Shown in pieces: positions 6,789-13,037 of a stretch of 13,831 nt of DNA. How positions within the stretch are numbered: the stretch's first letter is position 1; every line of letters begins with the position of its first letter. The translations under genes and the position numbers were made by a program. This DNA comes from DATIKM01 sp035477595 (GTDB lineage: Bacteria > Armatimonadota > Chthonomonadetes > Chthonomonadales > CAJBBX01): contig DATIKM010000100.1 in NCBI GenBank assembly GCA_035477595.1, forward strand, positions 1 to 13,831. The letters run 5' to 3'. Below the pieces are notes generated by a model. The model saw only the letters and a list, made by a program, of their open reading frames with translations. It was not told the DNA's origin and did no database searches.

Positions 6789-7817
6789 TCACCCTCCGCG
6801 GCGCGGCGGCGCCAGCATGAGGTCCTCGATCAGCCTGCCCACCTCAGCCGGTGGCATCAACGGGATGAGGTAGCGGTGCTGCCTCAGCGGCGTGGGAATC
6901 CACTCGTTGAAACCGTGACTCACGCGCGCGCGCATCAGGGCGAGCCCCGGCTCCGAGAGTCGCCAGTAATCGCGCGCGCCGCGCACCGCGAAGAGCACGG
7001 CCGTTTGGTCCCACGCCTCGCGGTCCTGAAGGTTGTTGAAGTGGAGGTAGGCGGCACGGACCGGGTTGGTCTCCGGCGTCTCGCGAAGCCGCGCGCCAAC
7101 CTTGATCGCGGCGCCGATCTCGAACCCGCTAAAGACCACGGGCGTCGGCCAGTCGTTCACCGCCCGCACGGAGGCAACCGTGTCGTACATGAGGTTGTAC
7201 TCGCCCTGGCCGTCCGGGAAGCGGCCGCCGGGAAAGATGCCGCCCATGCAGACCCACTGCTTCACCTTCTGCCTCACAAGCTCCTCGCCGTTCAGCGGGC
7301 TGTGCTCGTCCGGCCCGGTGTCCAGCAGGGCCGCCAGATTGCTCAGGAAGCCAACCGACACGATCGTGACGCTGCCGTCGGGCTGGCCGGCCAGGATTCG
7401 GCGGCTGAGGAGGGCCGCGTCCGGAGCGTCGCTGCTGCGCCGCAGGTCGTGCGGGAACGCCCTTGCGACGGCCTCGGCGTACCTGGAGGACGTATCTCGG
7501 TCCGGGTCCCTCGGGTTCCTGTAGCCGAACTGGTGCCGGCGCTGGTAGCCGATCGGCAGGTTCGGCCGGCCATACCAGGTGTTGATCGCGTCGGCGCAGG
7601 GGACCGACCACTCGTTCTTCGCCGAGACCAGGATGGCCAGGATCTCGCACTCGCCCCGGTCCGCGAGGGCATGCAGCGTGGCTATAGCCCCCGCGTCATC
7701 CACGTCCTCCGCCAGGTCGACACAGAGGATGATGCGCGGGATGCTCTGGGGTGGAGGGCCAGCCTGGCCGGCCAGCGCGGCGATGGACAGCACACAGGCG
7801 AGCGATATCGCGATCAT
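6789..7817 (-). CDS. Secreted nucleoside hydrolase-family protein
   Basis: This 342-residue protein resembles inosine/uridine-preferring nucleoside hydrolases, which split the N-glycosidic bond of a nucleoside into base and ribose using a bound calcium. It has a signal peptide (about residues 1-18), so it acts outside the cytoplasm. The metal site reads LCVDLAEDVDDAGAI (31-45), with Asp34, Asp38, Asp40 and Asp41. In the common form the first Asp of the DxD pair occupies the place of Cys32 here, which is unusual. Other family segments are GSVTIVSVGFLSNLAALL, the region around MGGIFPGG, and AWDQTAVLFAV near the C-terminus, whose Asp matches the last calcium ligand. ATG 7817 has AGGAG seven bases upstream. 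It lies 76 bases after the lectin-fold gene, likely the same operon. The hydrolase fold is fairly sure; activity and substrate are not. Confidence 0.82.
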   Translation of the reverse strand: MIAISLACVLSIAALAGQAGPPPQSIPRIILCVDLAEDVDDAGAIATLHALADRGECEILAILVSAKNEWSVPCADAINTWYGRPNLPIGYQRRHQFGYRNPRDPDRDTSSRYAEAVARAFPHDLRRSSDAPDAALLSRRILAGQPDGSVTIVSVGFLSNLAALLDTGPDEHSPLNGEELVRQKVKQWVCMGGIFPGGRFPDGQGEYNLMYDTVASVRAVNDWPTPVVFSGFEIGAAIKVGARLRETPETNPVRAAYLHFNNLQDREAWDQTAVLFAVRGARDYWRLSEPGLALMRARVSHGFNEWIPTPLRQHRYLIPLMPPAEVGRLIEDLMLAPPRRGG

Positions 7818-7893
7818 GGCGATCTCCTGGCTGGGCGTGAGCGTGATACGCAGCGGCGACGGAGGTCCCAGCGCTCCTCTCGGACTCCGCCTC

Positions 7894-8844
7894 CTACCCT
7901 CCTCTTCGCGGCGACGACAACGGCCCGATGTACTGCGTCGCCACCACCACGTCGTCGATCCACACGCGCCGCGGGCCCGTGCTGCGGGACTCGTAGAGCT
8001 GGAGGTCCACGCGGTTCAGCTTCAGGTCCGGCGTGGTGCGGAAGCGCAGGTTCGGGAAGTCGGCGCGCAACCTGCCGTCTACCCAGAAGGCGACGCGCCC
8101 TGAGCGCGCGCCGGGCGCGCCCGCGTCGACCATCAGCTCGAGGCAGATCCAGCGGTCGAGCTGCGGCGTCAGGTCGGGACGCGGGACGAACGCATCGCCG
8201 AACAGACGGCGGCGCTCGTTCTCCTGCGGCTGGATCCTGCCGGACGGGTAGAACTGCTCGCCCCACTGGTGCTGCTGGTCCATGTGATAGACGTAGGCGA
8301 CCAGGGGCCCCGGCGGCGTCATGCCGGGCTCGAAGGTCCAGTGGTCGAGCAGCACGGTGATCTTGTTGGCGCCACTCGCGGGCACGCCGGGATTGGCGTG
8401 CGGCACGCCGGGGGCGCGCGCCTCGATCGCTCCGCCGACGTGGTGCGCTCCAGGAAAGTCGGGCGCGTAGCGGATGTAGTAGCGCATGAACAGGCGCTCC
8501 CGCCCGGGATGCAGGTTGCGCGTCAGCCCCACGCTGCCCGCGCCGGGGGTGGCGAGCTCCACGGCCTGGCGCCCGGTGTGCGCATGCCGGACCGCGCGGC
8601 TACCGCCCCAGGCGTGGTCCCAAGCATGGTTCCAGCGGGACCGGTCGGCCTCGTCCTCGCGGAGGCCGTCCGACAGGCGTTCGCCGGTGACCGTCTCGAA
8701 GCCGTCCGCAAACAGCACGGCCGGATGGCGCGCGATGCCGGCGTCACCCGGATAGCGCGCGGCGATGCCAGGGCCTTCGGGCAGTCTCGACAGGCTAGCG
8801 CCCTGCGCGAGCACGGCCACGACGGCAAGGATGCAGATCGTCAT
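7894..8844 (-). CDS. Secreted concanavalin-like (polysaccharide-lyase-like) protein
   Basis: This 316-residue protein has a signal peptide (about residues 1-16). The body reads like a beta-sandwich polysaccharide-lyase/LamG-type domain: VLFADGFETVTGE near the start, a Trp/His-rich NHAWDHAWGG, LFMRYYIRYAPDFPG, RWICLELMVDAGAPG, GRVAFWVDGRL, and the closing WIDDVVVATQYIGP. The last pattern, a strand with W(F/I)DDVVVAT, is common at the end of secreted polysaccharide-lyase-like jelly-roll domains. A role in binding or cleaving an extracellular glycan is likely, but I see no assignable catalytic residues. ATG 8844 has AGGAGG at good spacing and gives the signal peptide; the frame stays open to 8922, but that part is leader and contains a GATGGG/CCCATC hairpin (8867-8882). 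The C-terminal PRRGG tail extends past the domain and also occurs in the next gene. Confidence 0.7.
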   Translation of the reverse strand: MTICILAVVAVLAQGASLSRLPEGPGIAARYPGDAGIARHPAVLFADGFETVTGERLSDGLREDEADRSRWNHAWDHAWGGSRAVRHAHTGRQAVELATPGAGSVGLTRNLHPGRERLFMRYYIRYAPDFPGAHHVGGAIEARAPGVPHANPGVPASGANKITVLLDHWTFEPGMTPPGPLVAYVYHMDQQHQWGEQFYPSGRIQPQENERRRLFGDAFVPRPDLTPQLDRWICLELMVDAGAPGARSGRVAFWVDGRLRADFPNLRFRTTPDLKLNRVDLQLYESRSTGPRRVWIDDVVVATQYIGPLSSPRRGG

Positions 8845-8954
8845 GGCGACCTCCTGGGCGCGCACCGATGGGCGCACCCATCCCCGGCGGCTGCAGGCGC
8901 AACCCGCGCCGGGCCGATGCATCGTTCATCCATCGAGGCTGCTGCTTCCTGCTG

Positions 8955-8973
8955 TCGCGCCCCCGTGGCGCGA
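8955..8973 (-). terminator. Candidate hairpin after the DUF2314-like gene
   Basis: TCGCGCC (8955-8961) and GGCGCGA (8967-8973) form a 7-bp stem with a 5-base loop, 25 bases after the stop of the minus-strand gene that ends at 8998. There is no T-run, so intrinsic termination is uncertain; it could be a partial attenuator between this gene and the lectin-fold gene. Confidence 0.35.
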
Positions 8974-8997
8974 GGGAGAGCGCGGTGAGGCGCACCC

Positions 8998-10278
8998 CTA
9001 ACCGCCGGGCGGAGGCGGGCCGAGGTCGCCGCCCTCCTCGCGCCGCCCGTCCGGGTGCAGCAGACGCCACGCCGCGACGTGCGAATCGTGCACGGTTACG
9101 TGCCGGTTCGGGGCAAGATCAAGCCGGCGATGGGGTGGGTCGCAGAGGGCGCCCTCGAGCATCACTCCCTCCCACTTCGCGACCCGCACCCAGAGCGGCT
9201 CCGAGCCTCCGTCCGTCGTCGGGAACTCGACCAGAACCCGCAGGGCGACCCCGGACTCCCGACCGACACGGTAGCGTTCGGCGGCATCCTCCATCGAGAG
9301 CGCGGTGCGCATGGCAGCCGCCTCCGGCCGATGCCCACTGACCGATGCCGCGGGGCACGGACCGAGGAGATGCTCGATCGCGTGGCGCAGCCAGCCCCGC
9401 TCCAATCCTTCCGGCGGCCCCACGCGCAGCGCGCGCGGCCGGCCGTCAGGCCCCTCATCGACCGCCAGCGGCACGCGCGCCCACCCGGCGCCGCCTTCTG
9501 AGGCCCGAACCGCCTGGCCGCATCCGGCGTGAATCACGTCCTCCCGCGCCACCCTCACGTCGCCCGGCGTCTCCAGGGAGGTCAGTGGCGTGCGACGGAG
9601 GCCTGCCTGCTCGTTTAGCAGCCGCAGGAGCACGTGGGCGAGGCCCAGCAGCAGGGCGGCCGCCGGCTCCTCCAGATCGGCGGGCACATCGGCGAGCTCG
9701 AGGTCCGGCAGCCCGAACTTCGCCATGCCAGCGGACGCCACCGTCACGCCGTGGCCCCTGGCCTCCGTGGTGACGCGCAGACGGTCAGCGATGGGCGGCC
9801 GGCCAGCGCCCTTCCGCAACCGCTCGCACTCGCGCCGGCCCAGCGCGCGGACCGCGAACGGGTCCACCACCACGCCATCGAGCCGCTGCGCCAGCCCGCA
9901 TGCAACGACCTCCACGAGAGAGAGCCCCTCCGGCGCGCCGTCCACGCGATCGAGCGACGCCACCTCGAGTGCGTGGGTAGCATTCCGCAGCGCCGTCTCG
10001 CGCTGCGGACCGAGGCCTGGCCGCAGCAGCGCGTCGATCGATGGCTCGCACCACTGCTCCGGCGTGAGGAGGTCCAGGGCAAGGCCCCTGCGCGCGAGCA
10101 CCTCCGCAAGGGCATCGCGGAAGGCGCCCGCCGGCATGGCGGCGACGAGGGCGGGCGCCTCTAGCGCCAGTTCGGACGGGTCGGGCGGAGCGTCCGCGCG
10201 GAAGTGGACCCGCAGCGCACTGCGCACGCCGTCAGGCAGCGGGATGACCCTTCGAAGATGGCGCGTGTGCTGTTGCAT
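8998..10278 (-). CDS. Two-domain protein of unknown function with DUF2314-like C-terminus
   Basis: This 426-residue protein is probably cytoplasmic; no signal peptide or membrane helix is seen. The first two-thirds have no family I recognise, but show patterns seen in DUF4026/DUF4261-type proteins: LAQRLDGVVVDPFAVRALGR and GMAKFGLPDLELADVPADLE followed by a Leu-rich helix. The last about 90 residues resemble DUF2314: LWVRVAKWEGVMLEGALCDP, then a basic/hydrophobic stretch, then HVAAWRLLHPDGRREEGG, matching the usual Trp-valyl-lysyl, Gly-x-Leu and DW-x-x-dG-x-x-GG positions. Such domains are uncharacterised. ATG 10278 was chosen because GGGGAG lies 10 bases upstream; an ATG at 10305 has no ribosome site. 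A promoter at 10425-10453 leaves a leader of about 140 bases. The link to the downstream sugar genes is positional only, with a 153-base gap. Confidence 0.72.
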   Translation of the reverse strand: MQQHTRHLRRVIPLPDGVRSALRVHFRADAPPDPSELALEAPALVAAMPAGAFRDALAEVLARRGLALDLLTPEQWCEPSIDALLRPGLGPQRETALRNATHALEVASLDRVDGAPEGLSLVEVVACGLAQRLDGVVVDPFAVRALGRRECERLRKGAGRPPIADRLRVTTEARGHGVTVASAGMAKFGLPDLELADVPADLEEPAAALLLGLAHVLLRLLNEQAGLRRTPLTSLETPGDVRVAREDVIHAGCGQAVRASEGGAGWARVPLAVDEGPDGRPRALRVGPPEGLERGWLRHAIEHLLGPCPAASVSGHRPEAAAMRTALSMEDAAERYRVGRESGVALRVLVEFPTTDGGSEPLWVRVAKWEGVMLEGALCDPPHRRLDLAPNRHVTVHDSHVAAWRLLHPDGRREEGGDLGPPPPGG

Positions 10279-10424
10279 GGCGGTCTGTCTCCCCGGCTCC
10301 CACATCACGAGCGCGAGCCGCGCGCGCCCGCACCTCCCCGGTACGCCGAGCCGGCGCAGCAGCGAGAGCGCCCGCAGGCCCTGCCGCGGCGGCGTGTCCG
10401 CGCGGCGCGCCCGTCGCCCTCCGG

Positions 10425-10453
10425 ACTCTACCACTCCAGAGCGCCGCTGGCAA
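10425..10453 (-). promoter_or_regulatory. Sigma70-type promoter for the DUF2314-like gene
   Basis: On the minus strand, TTGCCA (10453-10448), a 17-base spacer and TAGAGT (10430-10425) form a plausible promoter. Transcription would start near 10418, leaving a leader of about 140 bases before ATG 10278. The -10 box is identical to that of the plus-strand promoter about 100 bases away. Confidence 0.5.
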
Positions 10454-10519
10454 CCGTGCCGGAGCGCGTCGGTCAGGACCCCGGCGGGCGGGACGCCTGT
10501 CTCGGCGACGGCGGATGCG

Positions 10520-10548
10520 TTGACCATCGCCGGTGCCCGTGCTAGAGT
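10520..10548 (+). promoter_or_regulatory. Sigma70-type promoter for the DUF1080-MttB pair
   Basis: TTGACC (10520-10525), a 17-base spacer and TAGAGT (10543-10548) fit a sigma70 promoter. The transcript would start near 10555, about 53 bases before the ATG at 10608, whose GGGGAGG ribosome site follows. Together with the leftward promoter it fills the 329-base divergent gap (10279-10607), which contains no gene I can see. Confidence 0.6.
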
Positions 10549-10607
10549 GAGCGCGAGGCCCATAGTGGCGGCCGGACCGTGGCACTCCGGCGGGAGGGGA
10601 GGAAACG

Positions 10608-11321
10608 ATGGCGCGATGGTGGACGGTAGTGGCGGCGGTGGCTGCTCTGGCGTGCGTTGGCGCGAGCACTCAGCAGGCGCCCCCGAGGGCCTTCGTGGAC
10701 GGTACGGAGCCCGGATGGGTCGCACTCGGGGAAGCGGACTTCGTGAACGTCAATACCAGGCCCGAAACGTGGACCTGGCAGGATGGGACCGCCCGATGCA
10801 CGGGTCAGCCCGTGGGCGTCATCCGGAGCGTGAAGACCTACACCAACTTTGAGCTCATCCTCCAGTGGAGGCATCTGCGTTCGGGAGGGAACTCCGGCGT
10901 CTTCCTGTGGACCCAGCCCGCCTCGCTGCAGAACCTGCAGCCCGGCCAGTTGCCCCACGGCATCGAGGTGCAGGTGCTCGACCACGGCTTTCGTGACCAG
11001 TACGAGCGCCAGTCCGGCAGGAGGGCGACCTGGTTCACCACCCACGGCGACGTGTTCCCGGTGGGCTCGTCCTCGATGACGCCCTTCCCGCCGGTGTCGC
11101 CGGACGGCTCCCGCAGCTTCCCGCGGAAGCAGCTCACGAGGGGCGTGGGGCAGTGGAATCACTACTACATCCGCGCCGTGAACGGCGAGGTGCGCCTCTG
11201 GGTCAACGGCCAGGAAGTGTCCGGCGGCACGGCGTGCCGGCCCGCGACGGGCTACCTCTGCCTCCAGTCCGAGGGGTCGCCCATCGAGTTTCGCGGCCTG
11301 CGGATCCGCGAGCTGCCGTAG
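10608..11321 (+). CDS. Secreted DUF1080 protein (3-keto-disaccharide hydrolase family)
   Basis: This 237-residue protein has a signal peptide (about residues 1-21) and one DUF1080 domain (PF06439) filling the rest. Hallmarks in order: ETWTWQDGTARCTGQPVGVI (the strand with W.dG and a Gly-rich turn), YTNFELILQWRH, GGNSGVFLW, GIEVQVLD, GQWNHYYI with VNGQEV, and the closing GYLCLQSEGSPIEFRGLRI. Characterised members hydrolyse 3-keto-disaccharides and 3-keto-glycosides made by Gfo/Idh/MocA-type oxidases; many members are uncharacterised. A possible lipobox ending at the Cys of ALAC is weak, so it may be either a lipoprotein or a free secreted protein. ATG 10608 has GGAGG five bases upstream. The next gene starts 10 bases after the stop, so the two are probably co-transcribed from the promoter at 10520. 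Confidence 0.9.
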   Translation: MARWWTVVAAVAALACVGASTQQAPPRAFVDGTEPGWVALGEADFVNVNTRPETWTWQDGTARCTGQPVGVIRSVKTYTNFELILQWRHLRSGGNSGVFLWTQPASLQNLQPGQLPHGIEVQVLDHGFRDQYERQSGRRATWFTTHGDVFPVGSSSMTPFPPVSPDGSRSFPRKQLTRGVGQWNHYYIRAVNGEVRLWVNGQEVSGGTACRPATGYLCLQSEGSPIEFRGLRIRELP

Positions 11322-11331
11322 CGCCCGCACC

Positions 11332-12738
11332 GTGTGGCTGACGGGCTTCCTGCGCCGGGCGCAGGTCGAGACCCTCCACCGCAACGCCCTGCGCGTGCTG
11401 GAGGAGGTTGGCGCGCGCGTCGAGCACCCCGTGCTGTGCGAGCGGCTCGGCGCGCTCGGCGCACAGTTTGACGACCAGATCGGGACAGTCCGGTTCGCGC
11501 CGAAGACACTCGAGCGCCTTATCGGCGAGGCGCCGAAGACGCCGCTGCCCGAAGGCCCGCCCGCGGTCGGCTGCGCGGCGGGCGTCTACCAGTCGGTGTG
11601 GCTGGACCCCGACTCCGGCGCGCTGCTGCCGTTCGACGAGACGCTGCTCGCGCGCTACCTCGCCATCGCGCGGGCGGCGCCCGGCGTCGAGGGCGCGGGA
11701 CTTCTCGGCGTCCCCTATGTGCCGGAGGGCGTTCCGCCGCGCCTCCTCCCGCTCGCCGAGAAGCTCGTTGCGTGGAAGTGGGGCGCCTCGCCCGGCGGCG
11801 GCGTGCACTTCACCGACCTCTGCGCACCTCTGCTCGACCTCTTCGCGTGCCATGCTTCGTGGCAGGGCCGGAGCGTGGAGGAGGTGTTCGCGGCGGGCGG
11901 CTACCTGATCTCGCCGCTGCGGCTCGCGCGGCCCGAGTGCGAGCAGCTGCTCTGGTTTCACGCGCGAGGTCTGCGCTACTTCGTGGGCCAGCTACCGATG
12001 CAGGGCGCCACCGCTCCGGTCACGCTCGCCGGCGCCGTGACGCTCTCGCTGGCGGAGCAGATGCTCCTCTTTCTCGTGCGGCGGTCACTGTGGGAAGACG
12101 CCACCTGGACCGTGGGAGGCTCCGTCTCGACGGTGGACATGCGCACCGGGGTGTCCTGCTATGGCCGGCCCGAGATGCAGCGGGTGAACGCCGCCTTCGC
12201 CGAGCTTGGGCGGTTCTACGGGTGCGCTGCCTCCGGGCACACCGGCCTCACGGACGCCAGGACGCCATCGTTCGAGGCCGGTGCGCAGAAGGCGGCGGGC
12301 GCGCTGTGGACCGCGCTCGCGTGCGGTCACGCGGAGGTGCAGGCGGGACTGCTCGGCATGGACGAGGTCTGCTCACCACTCCAGCTCGTGCTCGACGCGG
12401 ATCTCGCGGAGGCGCTGCGCGCTCTGCTCGCCGAGCCGGCCGTGGACGACGCATCGTGCGCACTGAAGGAGATCGCCGCGGTGGGGCCTGGCGGCGGGTT
12501 CCTCGGGTCGCCCCTCACGGCGGAGCGGCACCGGTCGGAGCTGTGGCGGCCCGTCACGTGGTCGCGCGAGTTCCGGGCCGGCTGGGAGGCCGCGGCACGG
12601 CCGAGAGACCTGAGCCGCGCCCGGGAGCGCCTCCAGGCAATCGAAGCGGCGTGCGACCCTCTGCCCTGCATCGACCCCGGCGAGGAGGCCGAGCTGAACT
12701 CCATCGTGGCGGCCGCTGCGCGTACCTGCCGGCCTTAG
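11332..12738 (+). CDS. MttB-superfamily (trimethylamine/betaine-type) corrinoid methyltransferase, non-pyrrolysine
   Basis: This 468-residue protein matches the MttB superfamily, whose members move a methyl group from trimethylamine, glycine betaine or other quaternary amines to a corrinoid protein. The start has the family N-terminus (LHRNALRVLEEVGARVEHPV), and RFAPKTLERLIGEAPKTP follows. Later come a Gly-rich run with PMQGATAPVTLAGAVTL and the FYGCAASGHTGLTDARTPSFE segment. The C-terminal helix ends normally near EEAELNSIVAAAA. Archaeal MttB has an in-frame TAG decoded as pyrrolysine; here no internal TAG exists, so it belongs to the non-pyrrolysine branch. The start is GTG 11332, 10 bases after the DUF1080 stop, with no clear ribosome site, which suggests translation coupled to the upstream gene. 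Its usual partners, a corrinoid protein and a reactivase, are absent here, so the substrate cannot be stated. Confidence 0.88.
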   Translation: MWLTGFLRRAQVETLHRNALRVLEEVGARVEHPVLCERLGALGAQFDDQIGTVRFAPKTLERLIGEAPKTPLPEGPPAVGCAAGVYQSVWLDPDSGALLPFDETLLARYLAIARAAPGVEGAGLLGVPYVPEGVPPRLLPLAEKLVAWKWGASPGGGVHFTDLCAPLLDLFACHASWQGRSVEEVFAAGGYLISPLRLARPECEQLLWFHARGLRYFVGQLPMQGATAPVTLAGAVTLSLAEQMLLFLVRRSLWEDATWTVGGSVSTVDMRTGVSCYGRPEMQRVNAAFAELGRFYGCAASGHTGLTDARTPSFEAGAQKAAGALWTALACGHAEVQAGLLGMDEVCSPLQLVLDADLAEALRALLAEPAVDDASCALKEIAAVGPGGGFLGSPLTAERHRSELWRPVTWSREFRAGWEAAARPRDLSRARERLQAIEAACDPLPCIDPGEEAELNSIVAAAARTCRP

Positions 12739-12756
12739 TCGGGCCGCACACGGCGC

Positions 12757-12795
12757 GCCTGCCGTTGCCCGTCTGCGTGCAACGCACAGGCAGGC
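12757..12795. repeat. Palindromic repeat, copy B
   Basis: Outer arms GCCTGCC (12757-12763) and GGCAGGC (12789-12795) pair perfectly; inside, TGCGT (12774-12778) and ACGCA (12782-12786) form a second stem. It begins 18 bases after the methyltransferase stop, so it may also help end transcription, but no T-run follows. It shares GCGTGCAAC with copy A and closely resembles copy C (GCGCGCAAC). A further small stem, CCTCG/CGAGG, lies at 12795-12807. Confidence 0.6.
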
Positions 12796-12821
12796 CTCGC
12801 ACCGAGGCGCCTGCTCCACAC

Positions 12822-12899
12822 TCAGGCCAGCGCAGCCTCCAGACGCGCCATCACCTCAGCCCGGCGCTGCTGCTTCACGTTCAGCGTGGTAGTCCCCAT
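12822..12899 (-). pseudogene. N-terminal remnant of a transposase (ISNCY-like helix-turn-helix)
   Basis: A 25-residue frame from ATG 12899 to TGA 12822 reads TLNVKQQRRAEVMARLEA after a short start. This closely resembles the beginning of ISNCY-type transposases, where a Lys-Glu/Gln-Gln-Arg-Arg run opens the helix-turn-helix before the 'LT..EAA..LGLS' region. The match stops after about 23 residues, so only the first helix remains. Related palindromes lie on both sides (12757-12795 and 12906-12938), which suggests a decayed insertion sequence or small derivative. The assignment rests on pattern recall only. Confidence 0.45.
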
Positions 12900-12905
12900 A
12901 CCTGC

Positions 12906-12938
12906 TTTGCCTGCGCGCAACGCGCAAGCGCAGGCAGT
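12906..12938. repeat. Palindromic repeat, copy C
   Basis: Arms TGCCTGCG (12908-12915) and CGCAGGCA (12929-12936) pair over 8 bp; an alternative inner stem pairs TGCGCG (12912-12917) with CGCGCA (12921-12926). TTTGCCTGC at 12906-12914 is identical to 730-738 of copy A, and 12 of 13 bases match when extended. It lies just upstream of the transposase remnant. Confidence 0.6.
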
Positions 12939-12957
12939 ATGCGGTCAAGGTCCCTGA

Positions 12958-12991
12958 GCAACTGACCCGGGCGTTTCTGCTAGGCAGTTGC
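12958..12991. repeat. 7-bp inverted repeat upstream of a strong promoter
   Basis: GCAACTG (12958-12964) and CAGTTGC (12985-12991) are perfect reverse complements around a 20-base loop. The right arm ends 17 bases before the -35 box at 13009, a common place for a regulator to bind. It may instead be part of the neighbouring mobile-element remnant. Confidence 0.4.
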
Positions 12992-13008
12992 ATGGCAATG
13001 GGCTTCTC

Positions 13009-13037
13009 TTGACACACGCGCATGGTGACGATATGCT
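13009..13037 (+). promoter_or_regulatory. Near-consensus sigma70 promoter with no clear gene
   Basis: TTGACA (13009-13014), exactly 17 bases, then TATGCT (13032-13037). The -35 box is perfect and the -10 matches at four of six positions, including the key first TA and last T. This is the best promoter-like match seen in the window, and it points into a stretch without a recognised gene. The transcript would start near 13044. Confidence 0.6.

Noticed and set aside
10279..10725. N-terminal extension of the DUF2314-like protein up to 10725
   Set aside because: It would cover both divergent promoters and overlap the DUF1080 start. The added residues are Pro/Arg-rich and have no domain.
12736..12957. 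Readthrough of the methyltransferase TAG as pyrrolysine, giving 72 more codons
   Set aside because: MttB pyrrolysine sites are internal, and this protein already has a normal C-terminus. The extension would translate palindromes and an antisense transposase fragment.
11598..12965. A long open frame overlapping the methyltransferase in another phase
   Set aside because: Its translation is dominated by Arg and Ala with no motif, while the overlapping frame gives a full MttB-family protein.
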